Made by a program: the position numbers and the translations under genes. The notes beneath the pieces are model-generated. The model was not told the origin of the DNA and did no database searches. It saw only the letters and a program-made list of their open reading frames with translations. DNA of 64,000 nucleotides, taken from NCBI RefSeq assembly GCF_037078405.1, contig NZ_JAYMGZ010000001.1:186001-250000 (forward strand). Reading direction: 5' to 3'. Positions 31,325-40,077 of the stretch are shown here, piece after piece; the first letter of the stretch is position 1, and the number at the start of each line of letters is the position of its first letter. Source of the DNA: Haloarcula sp. DT43. Lineage in GTDB: Archaea > Halobacteriota > Halobacteria > Halobacteriales > Haloarculaceae.

Positions 31325-32911
31325 ATGAAGGTACTCGTTACGGACCCTATCGCCGACGCCGGCCTCACACGCCTCCGTGAGGCGGGTCACGACGTCGAAA
31401 CAGCCTACGAGGTCGAGGGCGAGGCGCTCCTCGAAGCGGTGGCCGACGCGAATGCGCTCATCGTCCGCTCCGGCACCGAAGTCACCGAGGAGGTGTTCGC
31501 GGCCGCGCCCGACCTCATCATCGTCGGCCGGGCCGGCATCGGCGTCGACAACATCGACATCGACGCTGCCACCGACCACGGCGTCATCGTCGCCAACGCC
31601 CCCGAGGGCAACGTCCGCGCCGCCGCCGAACACTCCGTCGCCATGGCGTTTGCCACCGCTCGCTCCATCCCGCAGGCCCACGACCGCCTGAAAAGCGGCG
31701 AGTGGGCCAAAGGCGAGTTCCTGGGCACGGAGGTCAACAACAAGACGCTGGGCGTCGTCGGCTTCGGCCGCGTCGGCCAGCAGGTCGCCAAGCGACTGGG
31801 CAGTCTGGGCATGGACATCGTCACGTTCGACCCCTACATCAGCCAGGAGCGGGCCGACCAGTTCGGCGCGGAACTGGTCGACGACCTCGAGGACTGCCTC
31901 GCCAAGTCCGACTTCATCACCATCCACACGCCGCTGACCCCCGAGACAGAGAACATGATCGGCGAAGAGGAACTCGCCGAACTCGAGGGCGGCTACGTCG
32001 TCAACTGCGCCCGCGGCGGCATCATCGACGAGGCGGCCCTCGCCGAGGCGGTCGAGGACGGCGTCCTGAAGGGTGCGGCGCTCGACGTGTTCGGCGAGGA
32101 ACCCCTCCCGGAAGACAGCCCGCTGCTCGGCGTCGAGGACATCATCGTCACGCCCCACCTGGGCGCGTCGACGGAGGCGGCACAGGAGAACGTCGCCACC
32201 TCCACGGCCGACCAGATAATCGCCGCGGCCAACGGCCAGCCCGTCGCCAACGCCCTGAACGCGCCGTCGCTCGACGAGGCGACGTTCCGGGAGGTCGGGC
32301 CGTACCTCGACCTCGCCGACACCGCCGGCCGCATCGCCGTCCAGCTGTTCGGCGGCCACATGGCCGAAGTCGAGGTCACCTACGCTGGCGACATCGCCGA
32401 GCAGGACGTCGAGTACGTTACGGCCAGCGCGCTGAAGGGCGTGTTCGCCCCCTCGGACCTCCAGGTCAACGCCGTCAACGCCCCCCAGATAGCCGAGGAG
32501 CGGGGCATCGACGTGACCGAGTCCAAGACCCGCACCTCCGAGGACTACCAGAGCCTCATCACCGTCACCGTCTCCGACGGCGAGGAGTCCGTTTCGGTCT
32601 GTGGGACCCAGTTCGGCGGCGAGGAACCCCGCATCGTCCGCATCGACGACCACCGCATCGAGGCGGTCCCCCACGGCCACATGCTCGTCGTCCGCAACCG
32701 CGACGAGCCCGGCACCATCGGCTTCATCGGCACGGTGCTTGGCGACGCAGACATCAACATCGCCGGGATGTTCAACGGCCGCGAGACCATCGGCGGGGAG
32801 GCCCTGTCCGTCTACAACCTCGACGAACAGCCGCCACAGGACATCATCGAGCGGCTGAACGACGACAGCCGCATCATCGAGACGACCTACGTCGCACTCG
32901 GCGACGAGTAA
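31325..32911 (+). CDS. serA: D-3-phosphoglycerate dehydrogenase
   Basis: A 528-residue type 1 SerA. The substrate-binding domain (1-100) is followed by the NAD domain with VVGFGRVGQQVAKRL, the catalytic Arg in VNCARGGIIDEAAL, Glu in FGEEPLPEDSPL, and His in TPHLGASTEAAQ. After an allosteric ASB domain (about 320-450) a C-terminal ACT domain (LVVRNRDEPGTIGFIGTVLGDADINIAGM) provides serine feedback control. It catalyses the first step of serine synthesis from 3-phosphoglycerate; serB is at 13011-13643. Typical length for the family (about 525). Confidence 0.95.
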   Translation: MKVLVTDPIADAGLTRLREAGHDVETAYEVEGEALLEAVADANALIVRSGTEVTEEVFAAAPDLIIVGRAGIGVDNIDIDAATDHGVIVANAPEGNVRAAAEHSVAMAFATARSIPQAHDRLKSGEWAKGEFLGTEVNNKTLGVVGFGRVGQQVAKRLGSLGMDIVTFDPYISQERADQFGAELVDDLEDCLAKSDFITIHTPLTPETENMIGEEELAELEGGYVVNCARGGIIDEAALAEAVEDGVLKGAALDVFGEEPLPEDSPLLGVEDIIVTPHLGASTEAAQENVATSTADQIIAAANGQPVANALNAPSLDEATFREVGPYLDLADTAGRIAVQLFGGHMAEVEVTYAGDIAEQDVEYVTASALKGVFAPSDLQVNAVNAPQIAEERGIDVTESKTRTSEDYQSLITVTVSDGEESVSVCGTQFGGEEPRIVRIDDHRIEAVPHGHMLVVRNRDEPGTIGFIGTVLGDADINIAGMFNGRETIGGEALSVYNLDEQPPQDIIERLNDDSRIIETTYVALGDE

Positions 32912-32933
32912 CGCCGTTCTCCGAGCCCGCGGC

Positions 32934-33149
32934 CTATTTGCCGTCGATGACCCGCTCGTAGCGGTCGACGACGGCCTGGCGGTGTTCCCGCTCCCGTTCG
33001 AGTTCGGTTTCTAGCGAGGCCACCCGCGAGCGCAACAGCGCTATCTGTATCTGATAGATGGTGCTGGGCGTCTGTCGGGGCGGGGGTAACGGGGTCCCCG
33101 ACCGGTCCCCGGAGTCGATAGGCGGCGCTGAATCGCGGGACGAAGCCAT
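32934..33149 (-). CDS. Small coiled-coil protein, 71 residues
   Basis: After a disordered N-terminus (MASSRDSAPPIDSGDRSGTP) the C-terminal half is a charged heptad pattern, YQIQIALLRSRVASLETELEREREHRQAVVDRYERV, predicting a coiled coil with likely oligomerisation. Similar short coiled-coil proteins near serA and polC exist in haloarchaea (DUF7310-like, from memory). Function unknown. The start at 33149 follows a Met preceded by a possible longer frame. Confidence 0.6.
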   Translation of the reverse strand: MASSRDSAPPIDSGDRSGTPLPPPRQTPSTIYQIQIALLRSRVASLETELEREREHRQAVVDRYERVIDGK

Positions 33150-33407
33150 ACCCGTCGTCAGGACCGCCACCGGCAAAAACACCCGTCGGACGGCCGTCAC
33201 GCGCCCGTCAGTCACCTTGAGAGGTCCGGTGTCGGTACGTCGCCGACACCCAACAGTTCGGCGAACGGCGGATTCATCGCCCTGATTGCAGGTCGCTGAG
33301 AACGCGGTCCGAATTTAAACCCCGACACGAACACAGACGCACCCGCTGAGACATCCCGTCTGACAGGCTGATCCGATCAGGCGTCCCGAGGACGGTCCCG
33401 GGACGGC
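33150..33407. other. Intergenic region with hairpins, 3' of polC
   Basis: GGTGTCGG-TACGTCG-CCGACACC (33228-33250) is an 8-bp perfect stem, and GTCCCG...CGGGAC lies near 33383-33402 close to the polC stop. They may mark ends of the polC transcript. No gene is evident. Confidence 0.5.
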
Positions 33408-36400
33408 TCACATGAAGTCCGCAATACCTGACTGTTTGTTGTGGTCGTTCTCGAACACCGACTCGATTTTCCGCTCCAGGATTTTGAGTCGCTGTTTCGT
33501 GTAGTCCCGCGCGCCGAACTCGTCGGCGACGCGGATGGCCGTGTCGATGTACTTGTTGACCGACCCCTCGTGGACCGTGAGGTTCACTCGGCCGCCACAC
33601 TCCCGGCAGTCGCCGGTCAGCGGGGCGCGCCGGAACGACTCCCCGCAGTCCAGACACCGGACCTCCTGCCTGGAGAACGCCCGGAGGTTCCCGATGAGGT
33701 CCGGCAGGAAGTGGTACTCGATGATGCGCTCGGCCACGTCGCTCTCGACGACGGCCCGGAGCTTCCGGGAAATCTCCAGTTGGGCGTCCATCTTGTCCTC
33801 CATCGACCCGAGCGTCTTGTACGCCGAGAGGTCCGGCCCCGCCGCGATGTTGGCCGTGTCGTGAGTGTGGCGGAACTCGGTGTACTCCCGGTCGGTCCCC
33901 AGCGTCTCCTCGGCGATTTTCATCACGTCCTCGACCGCCGTCGGGTCTTTCATCTCGCGGGTGGCCTCGTAGAACTCCCGGGGGTACGACTCCATGATGT
34001 CCATGTTGTGGGCCTCGTCGTCGATTTCGCTCGGGTCGATGCGCGAGGACATCACCAGCGGCGCGTCCATCTGCCCACCGCGCTGGTTCGGCAGATAGGA
34101 CTTCGAGAAGTTCAGCAGGCCGTCCATCAGGAGCATGACGCAGTCTTCGTCGCCGTCACACTGCTTTTGCGAGGTGTCGTTCGCAATCAACGAGTGCGTG
34201 TCAGCAACGGTGAGACAGTACGTGTGGTCGGCGTCTGACTGGGCCGTCGTGACGTCGGTAATCTCGTCGACGAAATACTCACCGCTCCCGCCGTCGAAGA
34301 CCCGCCGCCCGGACGGTGCCGTCTCCGTAACGTGTTTGGCCAGTCGATTCCGTTTTCGCGAGAGATGTAAGTCGACCGTCTCCGCGAAACGAACGGCATC
34401 GGTCGACGTGATGTGGAGAACGTACGATGGTGCCGACATCGATTCGTCGTCGATATCGTAGAAGTCCGGGAATTTCTCGACGAGCGGAACGGGATCGGTG
34501 GTAGTGACACGTGCCGTGATCCCAAGGCGAGTGAGCAAGGCGAACAGGTCCTCTTTCAGTTCCCGACTGACCGTCGTCGCCGATACCTCTAGGGCGTTCT
34601 TGGCAACCGTCCCGTCACCGCTGAAATAGCCGCTGAGATACGCGGCGACGAGACTATCGGGCGCGTCGAATATGCACGGCGGCACTCGCTTGTCCTTCGA
34701 ACCCGTTCCACAACCGAGCACCGTCTCGAAGAACACGCGCGGCAGTCGCCCCGAAACGGTGACTTTCACATCGTTCTCTCGGTAGGCGTTGACGCCGAGC
34801 GCATCCTCGAACGCTTCGACAAAGAAGTCACGTGCCTCTGTTTCGTCTCCCGAGATCGTCGTCTGATGAATCGTCCCTTTCGCCGTCGACTGCTCACGAG
34901 CGAATCCCTCTGCCGCGTAGTAGCCAAGTAACGTCGCGAGTTCCTCGTCGAGCCCGACGAACCGGTCGATTTCGACGGAGTCGCGCTTCATGCCGAGCCC
35001 AATGTCTTCCGGGAGTCGCTCGACGACGGCCTCTCCCGTGCCGACCAAGTCGACCAGCAGAGAGACGGGCAGACTCTCCCGGTAGACGTAGTTGCTCAGT
35101 GCCTTCTTGCTGAGCCCAAGAAACTCTGCTGTGCTCTTCAATGGATAGAACGTCCCCTCCCAATCTGCTTCGAGCGCCTCCGTAAAGAAGTCGTAGAGCT
35201 CCTCTTTGTCCAGGCCTTTCACCATGAGTGACTCGTTGGGGACGTCGTCGCAGTCGATGAACTCTTCGAGGAGATCGAACCGAGCACCGGTGCCTTCGAT
35301 GTCGACCGCTTTGGGTTTCACTAGCGAATCTGACGTGGTAAGTTCGCTCGCCCGTTTACTCGTGAGTCCGTCGCCGTCGAAGACGTGCATCTCGTGGTCG
35401 GGCGTTACTGTGACCTCACGACCGCTCCGCGTTTCGACGGTGATGAGATGGTCGGGTGACGGGTGTTTTGACACAGCTTCGACCGGTTTCCGAACGACGT
35501 TCCCGTCTTCGTCCAGCGAGGGCACCCGAACCTCCCCGTCGAGCTCCGTAACGAGCGTGCCGAAGTCGTCTTCCGTTTGGTCGTCCAGGCGTTCCTCGAC
35601 GAACGCCGCGATATCGTCGTAGCGCCACTTGTCGCTCTCGTTCTCGTACCAGAGTTTCGTCTCCGGATGGAAGCAGTTCCGACGCTTAGCCGCGTGAAAA
35701 TACGGATGTGCATACCCTACGGCCGCTGATGTGAAGCCGACGACGCGACCGACGGTCGCAGCGCTGGTGTGGGGGGCCATCCCGAACACGAGTTCGCCGA
35801 CGAGGTCCTCGCGGTCGTCGAACTCGTAGAACCGCTCCAGCCCGTAGTACTGTTCGAGGAGGTCGTCGACGAAGCGGGCGGTCTGGAGCATGTGTTCGGC
35901 CGCGCCATCCGAGAGGACGATGTCCTGGACCTTCAGTTCGACCAGTTGGTCGTCGTGGGTCAGCGGGTCGCCGTGGATGTCCTCCTCGTAGCCCAGCCCG
36001 CGGAGCCGCTCGGCGGAGACGTCCAGTTCCGAGGCCCGGACCGCCGTCACCGGCAGGTCAGTCATGTCGTAGCGCACCGTGCCGTCCTTGAACGCCGACA
36101 CGTCGTGTTTCGCCCGGAGGACGCCCTTCTCCATCGGCTCCGGGACCTTCTCCTCGGAGGTGAGCCCCTTGACGGCTTTCAGCTGTTCGAAGGCCGTCTC
36201 GCGTTCGCCGACGGTCTGCAGGGCGTCCCGATACGCTTCCTGCAGGTCAAGCGTCTTGTACTGGGTCGGCGAGGCGAGCGTCTCACAGCGGGCACACTCC
36301 GCGCGGCCGGACTCGTCGCGCTCGACCTCGGCCTCGCAGTCGGGACAGACGTACACCGGCTCGGTGGTGCCGCCACACTCGGGACAGCCCGCCTGGTGGG

Positions 36401-38564
36401 TCTCGGTCCCGCAGTCGGGACAACGCCGACGGGCGATTTCCACCTCGACGCGGCCGGGCGTGTCGCTCATCCCGTCGGCGTGTTTCGTCGCCTTCGCCAC
36501 GTCCCGCTGTGCGCCCCCGGCCTCGCCGATGGGGCTGAGCGTGTGGACGGCCGGCGAGAGGTCACGGCGCTCGGATTTCTCCGGGCGGCCCATCCGGTTG
36601 CCGATGCGTGTCGGCGCGCGCTCGCGGACCTCGAAGGGCGCGATTTCGTTGACGGCCTCGATAGCGTTTTGCCCGTCTTCGGGTTCGGCGTCGTCCGCGA
36701 CACCGATGGCGTCGACCGACTCGCTCTCGCCGTATGTCCGCGCGTCCGCCGAGAGGTCAGCGCGAGTCCAGTCCCGCTCCAGCGAGCGGTCGAACCCGAG
36801 CGTCCGAACCAGCGGCACCCAGTCCGTGACGGTGATGGTCTCGTCACCCTGGGTGTGTTCGACGAGCAGGTGCTCCAGTGTCTCCCGGACGGCGTCGGTC
36901 CGGGGCAGGACGAGCGCGCCGTCGTCGGTGTGGGCGGCGGCCGCGTTCTCCGCCTCGGGGTCGGCGTACGCGCCGTCGGCCTGGGCGACGTGGCCGTCCC
37001 CGACGGCGTCGGCGAGCGCACACACCTGGTCGACGCTCACGTCGTGCCAGAGGTAGGTGTACTTCGGGTGCAACGGGGCGTCGTACTCGGTGGCCCACTC
37101 GATGGCCTCGTCGGCGCTCGGGTCGGCCAGGTCGGTATGGGGCGAGTCCCGCATCGCCTGTACGTCCGCGCCGCCGGCGTCGAGGTCCTGCTCCCACCAC
37201 TCGACGGTGTAGGAGGCCGGCGCGAGCGGATGGTTGTTCTCGACGAACTCCCCGTAGTTGACCAGGTACTCCCCGAGGTCGAGTATCTTTTCGACGCCGT
37301 TGCGCACCTCCAGGGCCTCCTCGGCGTCGTCGATGCGGCGCACGTCGCCGTTGGCGAGGCGCACGGTCGGTCCCTCGATGGTGTCGACCGGGACGACCCC
37401 GGCGGCTTTCCCCGGCCGCTCGGTCTTGATCTGCGTGCCGGTCGCCAGGAAGTCGTCGACGAGGTGCATCGTCGCCGGGTGGACGCCCGCCGTCGCGAAG
37501 CCGTGGTTTCTCGCGCGGCCGTAGCGCAGTCGGAACCCGCCCGCCTTCGACGGGTGGGAGAACACCGGCCGGCCGGCGATGAGGTCCCGGAGGTACTTCT
37601 CCGCGGGCTCGACGCGTGGCGGTCCGGCCTGCTCGCTGGTGTCCTCGCCGTCGGCGTCCCCGCCTTCGCTCGCGTCGTCGCCGCTCGCGTCCTCTGTGTC
37701 CTCCTCCTTGTCGGCTTCGTCCTTGCCGATGGTCCCGTCGATGAGGTCCTGGAGCCACGGCCAGTCGACCTCGTCGAGGTTCCGCGTGTAGCGCTGAATC
37801 TTCGGCGCTTTCAGCGCGATGCCCTCGGCCAGCACCAGACACATCCCGCCCCGGGGCGAGTTCGAGTCGACGCGTTCGAGGTCGCGGTACCCGGACACCT
37901 CCTCGTCGCCGGTCGCCTCGCCGTCGAGCATGATAGGCATGTGCTCGGCGATGAACTTCGTCTCCTTCTCCTTCGGGGAGTACTGCAGGCCGGTGTCCTT
38001 GTCGTAGAGGTCGATTTCCTCGGCGTACCGGCCGATTTCCTCCTCGCGGGCCTTGTACTGGTCGATGCCCAACAGTGCGCGGGCGTAGTCCGCGACCAGC
38101 ACCGAGAGGGCCTGGGCCGTCCCGCCGGCGGAGCGAATCGGGCCGGCGTAGTAGACGTTGATGAACTCCGTGCCGTCGTCGTTTTCCAGCAGTTCGACGC
38201 GGTCGATACCCTCGATGGGGGCGGCGACGACCCCCTCGGTCAGCAGGGCGACGGCGGTCCGGACCGCGCCCTCGACTTTCCCCTCGCGGCTGTCGTAGTC
38301 GCCGACGGTCCCCTCGACGAAGTCCTCGACCAGCTCCAGGGCGGCCTCCTCGCGGGACATCTGGCCCTCGAGTTCGCGGACCCGCTCGGCGACACCGTCG
38401 ATGCCGAGGATGTTCTCGACGCGGTCGGCCATGTCCCGGGCGGTCGGAATCTCGACCTCGGGCTTCGGGTCGCCGCCCCGCTCCTTGGCCCGTTCGGCCA
38501 CGTCGAAGGCGGCTTCGAGCTGGGTTTCTAGCGTTTCGAAGTACTGTTCGTCGGCCTCCCGCAT
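33408..38564 (-). CDS. polC: DNA polymerase II (PolD) large subunit DP2, intein-containing precursor
   Basis: A 1718-residue precursor of the PolD catalytic subunit. Host residues begin MREADEQYFETLETQLEAAF and end in a zinc module (RCLDCGESFRRAP...CRECGG) and a PCNA-motif-like tail (NKQSGIADFM). A second zinc module (CPDCGTETHQAGCPECGG..., residues about 710-765) precedes the catalytic core whose metal-binding motif is CDGDEDCVMLLMDGLLNF. That motif is interrupted by an intein between AAKRRN and CDGDED (precursor residues 964-1468); the mature protein is 1213 residues. A long acidic linker (around 280-320) is a halophilic insertion. It forms PolD with DP1. One base separates its start from the upstream gene's stop. 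Confidence 0.95.
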   Translation of the reverse strand: MREADEQYFETLETQLEAAFDVAERAKERGGDPKPEVEIPTARDMADRVENILGIDGVAERVRELEGQMSREEAALELVEDFVEGTVGDYDSREGKVEGAVRTAVALLTEGVVAAPIEGIDRVELLENDDGTEFINVYYAGPIRSAGGTAQALSVLVADYARALLGIDQYKAREEEIGRYAEEIDLYDKDTGLQYSPKEKETKFIAEHMPIMLDGEATGDEEVSGYRDLERVDSNSPRGGMCLVLAEGIALKAPKIQRYTRNLDEVDWPWLQDLIDGTIGKDEADKEEDTEDASGDDASEGGDADGEDTSEQAGPPRVEPAEKYLRDLIAGRPVFSHPSKAGGFRLRYGRARNHGFATAGVHPATMHLVDDFLATGTQIKTERPGKAAGVVPVDTIEGPTVRLANGDVRRIDDAEEALEVRNGVEKILDLGEYLVNYGEFVENNHPLAPASYTVEWWEQDLDAGGADVQAMRDSPHTDLADPSADEAIEWATEYDAPLHPKYTYLWHDVSVDQVCALADAVGDGHVAQADGAYADPEAENAAAAHTDDGALVLPRTDAVRETLEHLLVEHTQGDETITVTDWVPLVRTLGFDRSLERDWTRADLSADARTYGESESVDAIGVADDAEPEDGQNAIEAVNEIAPFEVRERAPTRIGNRMGRPEKSERRDLSPAVHTLSPIGEAGGAQRDVAKATKHADGMSDTPGRVEVEIARRRCPDCGTETHQAGCPECGGTTEPVYVCPDCEAEVERDESGRAECARCETLASPTQYKTLDLQEAYRDALQTVGERETAFEQLKAVKGLTSEEKVPEPMEKGVLRAKHDVSAFKDGTVRYDMTDLPVTAVRASELDVSAERLRGLGYEEDIHGDPLTHDDQLVELKVQDIVLSDGAAEHMLQTARFVDDLLEQYYGLERFYEFDDREDLVGELVFGMAPHTSAATVGRVVGFTSAAVGYAHPYFHAAKRRNCFHPETKLWYENESDKWRYDDIAAFVEERLDDQTEDDFGTLVTELDGEVRVPSLDEDGNVVRKPVEAVSKHPSPDHLITVETRSGREVTVTPDHEMHVFDGDGLTSKRASELTTSDSLVKPKAVDIEGTGARFDLLEEFIDCDDVPNESLMVKGLDKEELYDFFTEALEADWEGTFYPLKSTAEFLGLSKKALSNYVYRESLPVSLLVDLVGTGEAVVERLPEDIGLGMKRDSVEIDRFVGLDEELATLLGYYAAEGFAREQSTAKGTIHQTTISGDETEARDFFVEAFEDALGVNAYRENDVKVTVSGRLPRVFFETVLGCGTGSKDKRVPPCIFDAPDSLVAAYLSGYFSGDGTVAKNALEVSATTVSRELKEDLFALLTRLGITARVTTTDPVPLVEKFPDFYDIDDESMSAPSYVLHITSTDAVRFAETVDLHLSRKRNRLAKHVTETAPSGRRVFDGGSGEYFVDEITDVTTAQSDADHTYCLTVADTHSLIANDTSQKQCDGDEDCVMLLMDGLLNFSKSYLPNQRGGQMDAPLVMSSRIDPSEIDDEAHNMDIMESYPREFYEATREMKDPTAVEDVMKIAEETLGTDREYTEFRHTHDTANIAAGPDLSAYKTLGSMEDKMDAQLEISRKLRAVVESDVAERIIEYHFLPDLIGNLRAFSRQEVRCLDCGESFRRAPLTGDCRECGGRVNLTVHEGSVNKYIDTAIRVADEFGARDYTKQRLKILERKIESVFENDHNKQSGIADFM
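34161..35675 (-). other. Intein in PolC/DP2 (505 residues) with LAGLIDADG endonuclease
   Basis: Block A starts CFHPETKLWYE; block B is VTVTPDHEMHVFDG; blocks C and E of a LAGLIDADG endonuclease are LLGYYAAEGFA (Glu instead of Asp as acidic residue) and YLSGYFSGDG; block F includes HTYCLTVADTHSLIAND. The C-terminal junction reads TSQKQ|CDGDED: the last intein residue is Gln, not Asn, and the penultimate is Lys, not His. A Cys follows as extein +1. Gln-ended PolII inteins are known from Pyrococcus abyssi, and splice. A helix-turn-helix-like part (TAEFLGLSKKALSNYVYRES) lies between blocks B and C. Base composition is visibly less GC-rich than the exteins. Confidence 0.9.
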
Positions 38565-38565
38565 C

Positions 38566-38988
38566 TTAGATGTTCCAGAGGTCCAGGTCGGTCGGTTCGT
38601 CGTGTTCCCGCCGTAGCTCCGTGTCGAACCCGCGGACGTACAGTTCGCCGGCCCAGACGGTACCGGCGTTCAGGTGGCCGGCGACCGCCTCGCCGTCGGG
38701 CCGGGAGAGGACGGCGTGGGTGTGGGCGAACCGCTCCCCGTCCAGGTGCGAGATGTTGCCCATGCAGGCGGCGACCTCCAGGGGCTCGTCGAAGGTCAGC
38801 GAGTCGTACTCGGTGCGGTCCTGGTCGTAGAACATCAGCTCGGCGTCCTGGACCGCCCCGAGACCGTAGAAGAAGCCGGCGTCGATGCCCTGTTCGTCCG
38901 CGAAGGACTCTATCTGGGCGCGCCAGTCCCCGCCGTGGTCCAGCCGGCAGACGAACTCGGACGTACTGTCGACTTCGCGGTAATCCAT
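38566..38988 (-). CDS. PPC/DUF296-domain DNA-binding protein
   Basis: A 140-residue PPC (plant and prokaryote conserved, DUF296) domain protein: FVCRLDHGGDWRAQIESFADEQGIDAGFFYGLGAVQDAELMFYD, then MGNISHLDGERFAHTHAVLSRPDGEAVAGHLNAGTVWAGELYV with the conserved histidines that line a metal or ligand site. In plants such domains accompany AT-hooks; in prokaryotes they form trimers of unknown role. The gene ends one base before the polC ATG, so the two are co-transcribed. Confidence 0.85.
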   Translation of the reverse strand: MDYREVDSTSEFVCRLDHGGDWRAQIESFADEQGIDAGFFYGLGAVQDAELMFYDQDRTEYDSLTFDEPLEVAACMGNISHLDGERFAHTHAVLSRPDGEAVAGHLNAGTVWAGELYVRGFDTELRREHDEPTDLDLWNI

Positions 38989-39184
38989 ATCTGTAGCCGA
39001 CGGCAGGCCGCTCCAAAAGCGTTGCTTTCGGACCGACCGTTTATCTCCGAAGCCGGGACCACCCCCGCCGTGACGTAGCCACGGCCCGGCGCGTCCAGCG
39101 GTCGCGCGGCACACCGCGCCGGGTTCGACGCGTGCCGCCTGTTCGCCACCATCGGGAACGTCGACCGTCCGACACCGACCAGCG

Positions 39185-39694
39185 CTACGCCGGCAGCGAC
39201 ACCCGGCTGACCGGCTGACTCCGGTCGGCGTCGTAGAAGGCGAGTTCGTCGACGGTCCACCGGACCGGCTCGACGGCCCGCTCGACCAGCCGCGCGGCCG
39301 CGTCGCGGTCCCCGCCGCGGGCGACGGTCACGTGCGGGACGTACGCCTCGCCCTCCATCCCCTCGACGGGGTCGAACCGCCCACAGAGCCGCTCGTGCAG
39401 GTCGACCAGTCCGGGGCTCTCGACGGCGAGGTACACCACCGGCGACGGACCGGTCACGGCCGTCTCGAATAGCTCGGCGCCGGAAACCTCCGCCTCGAAC
39501 GCCGGCTGGCCGCGGAGCGCCTCGCGCCCCTGCGCTTCTAGCCGAGCGTACGCCGCGTGGTCGCCGTCGCCCAGTCGCTTGGCGACGAGCGTGTGTTCGC
39601 CCCGGCCACGCCGCTGTGCGAGCGGCAGTTCGGCCGCGAGGTCGGCCGCCAGCGACGTGACCGCCGACGGGAGCGGGACGTTGATGCTGTACAC
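39185..39694 (-). CDS. 2'-5' RNA ligase family protein (2H phosphoesterase)
   Basis: A 169-residue 2H phosphoesterase-superfamily protein. Both HxT motifs are present: HTLVAKRLG (residues about 40-47) and HVTVARGG (about 118-125), with ARLEAQGREALRG and VDELAFYDADR typical of the family. It may act as cyclic phosphodiesterase or 2'-5' RNA ligase. A GTG start at 39694 gives MYSINVPLPSAV, as in relatives I recall; an upstream TTG is rejected. The gene is monocistronic on the minus strand. Confidence 0.82.
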   Translation of the reverse strand: MYSINVPLPSAVTSLAADLAAELPLAQRRGRGEHTLVAKRLGDGDHAAYARLEAQGREALRGQPAFEAEVSGAELFETAVTGPSPVVYLAVESPGLVDLHERLCGRFDPVEGMEGEAYVPHVTVARGGDRDAAARLVERAVEPVRWTVDELAFYDADRSQPVSRVSLPA

Positions 39695-39734
39695 ACCGCG
39701 TGGGTCGCCCGCTGTGGGCAAAAAGCGCGCGGTC

Positions 39735-39923
39735 CTACAGCCGGTCGAGCAGCCACAGGACGATGAGGACGACGAGGACGACCCCGAGTAGCGGCTGGAG
39801 CGGGCCGAGTAGCCAGCCCAACAGCCCCAACACCCCGCCGACGATTTCCAGCACCAGCCAGACGATGACCAGCGCGAGGACGATTTTCAGCAGCGAGTCC
39901 ACGTCGAGTTTGGCTCTGTCCAT
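39735..39923 (-). CDS. Small two-span membrane protein, 62 residues
   Basis: MDRAKLDVDSLLKIVLALVIVWLVLEIVGGVLGLLGWLLGPLQP with a second hydrophobic stretch ending LVVLIVLWLLDRL: two membrane helices and almost no soluble part. I remember near-identical short haloarchaeal proteins (DUF7554, number from memory). Function unknown. The start at 39923 avoids nine extra residues with no family support. Confidence 0.75.
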   Translation of the reverse strand: MDRAKLDVDSLLKIVLALVIVWLVLEIVGGVLGLLGWLLGPLQPLLGVVLVVLIVLWLLDRL

Positions 39924-40077
39924 GCTCGACACGACTCCGTCGCGGGGCAAACCCCTTGTGGCCGCGTAGACTGGCGATTCGTGTCGGGCCCGGACGACTG
40001 AGACGCAGGGTCGCCGACTATCAGTTCACACAATCGGCAATAAACGATATACCTGCCGAGGGGATAGCCGCGGTAGG

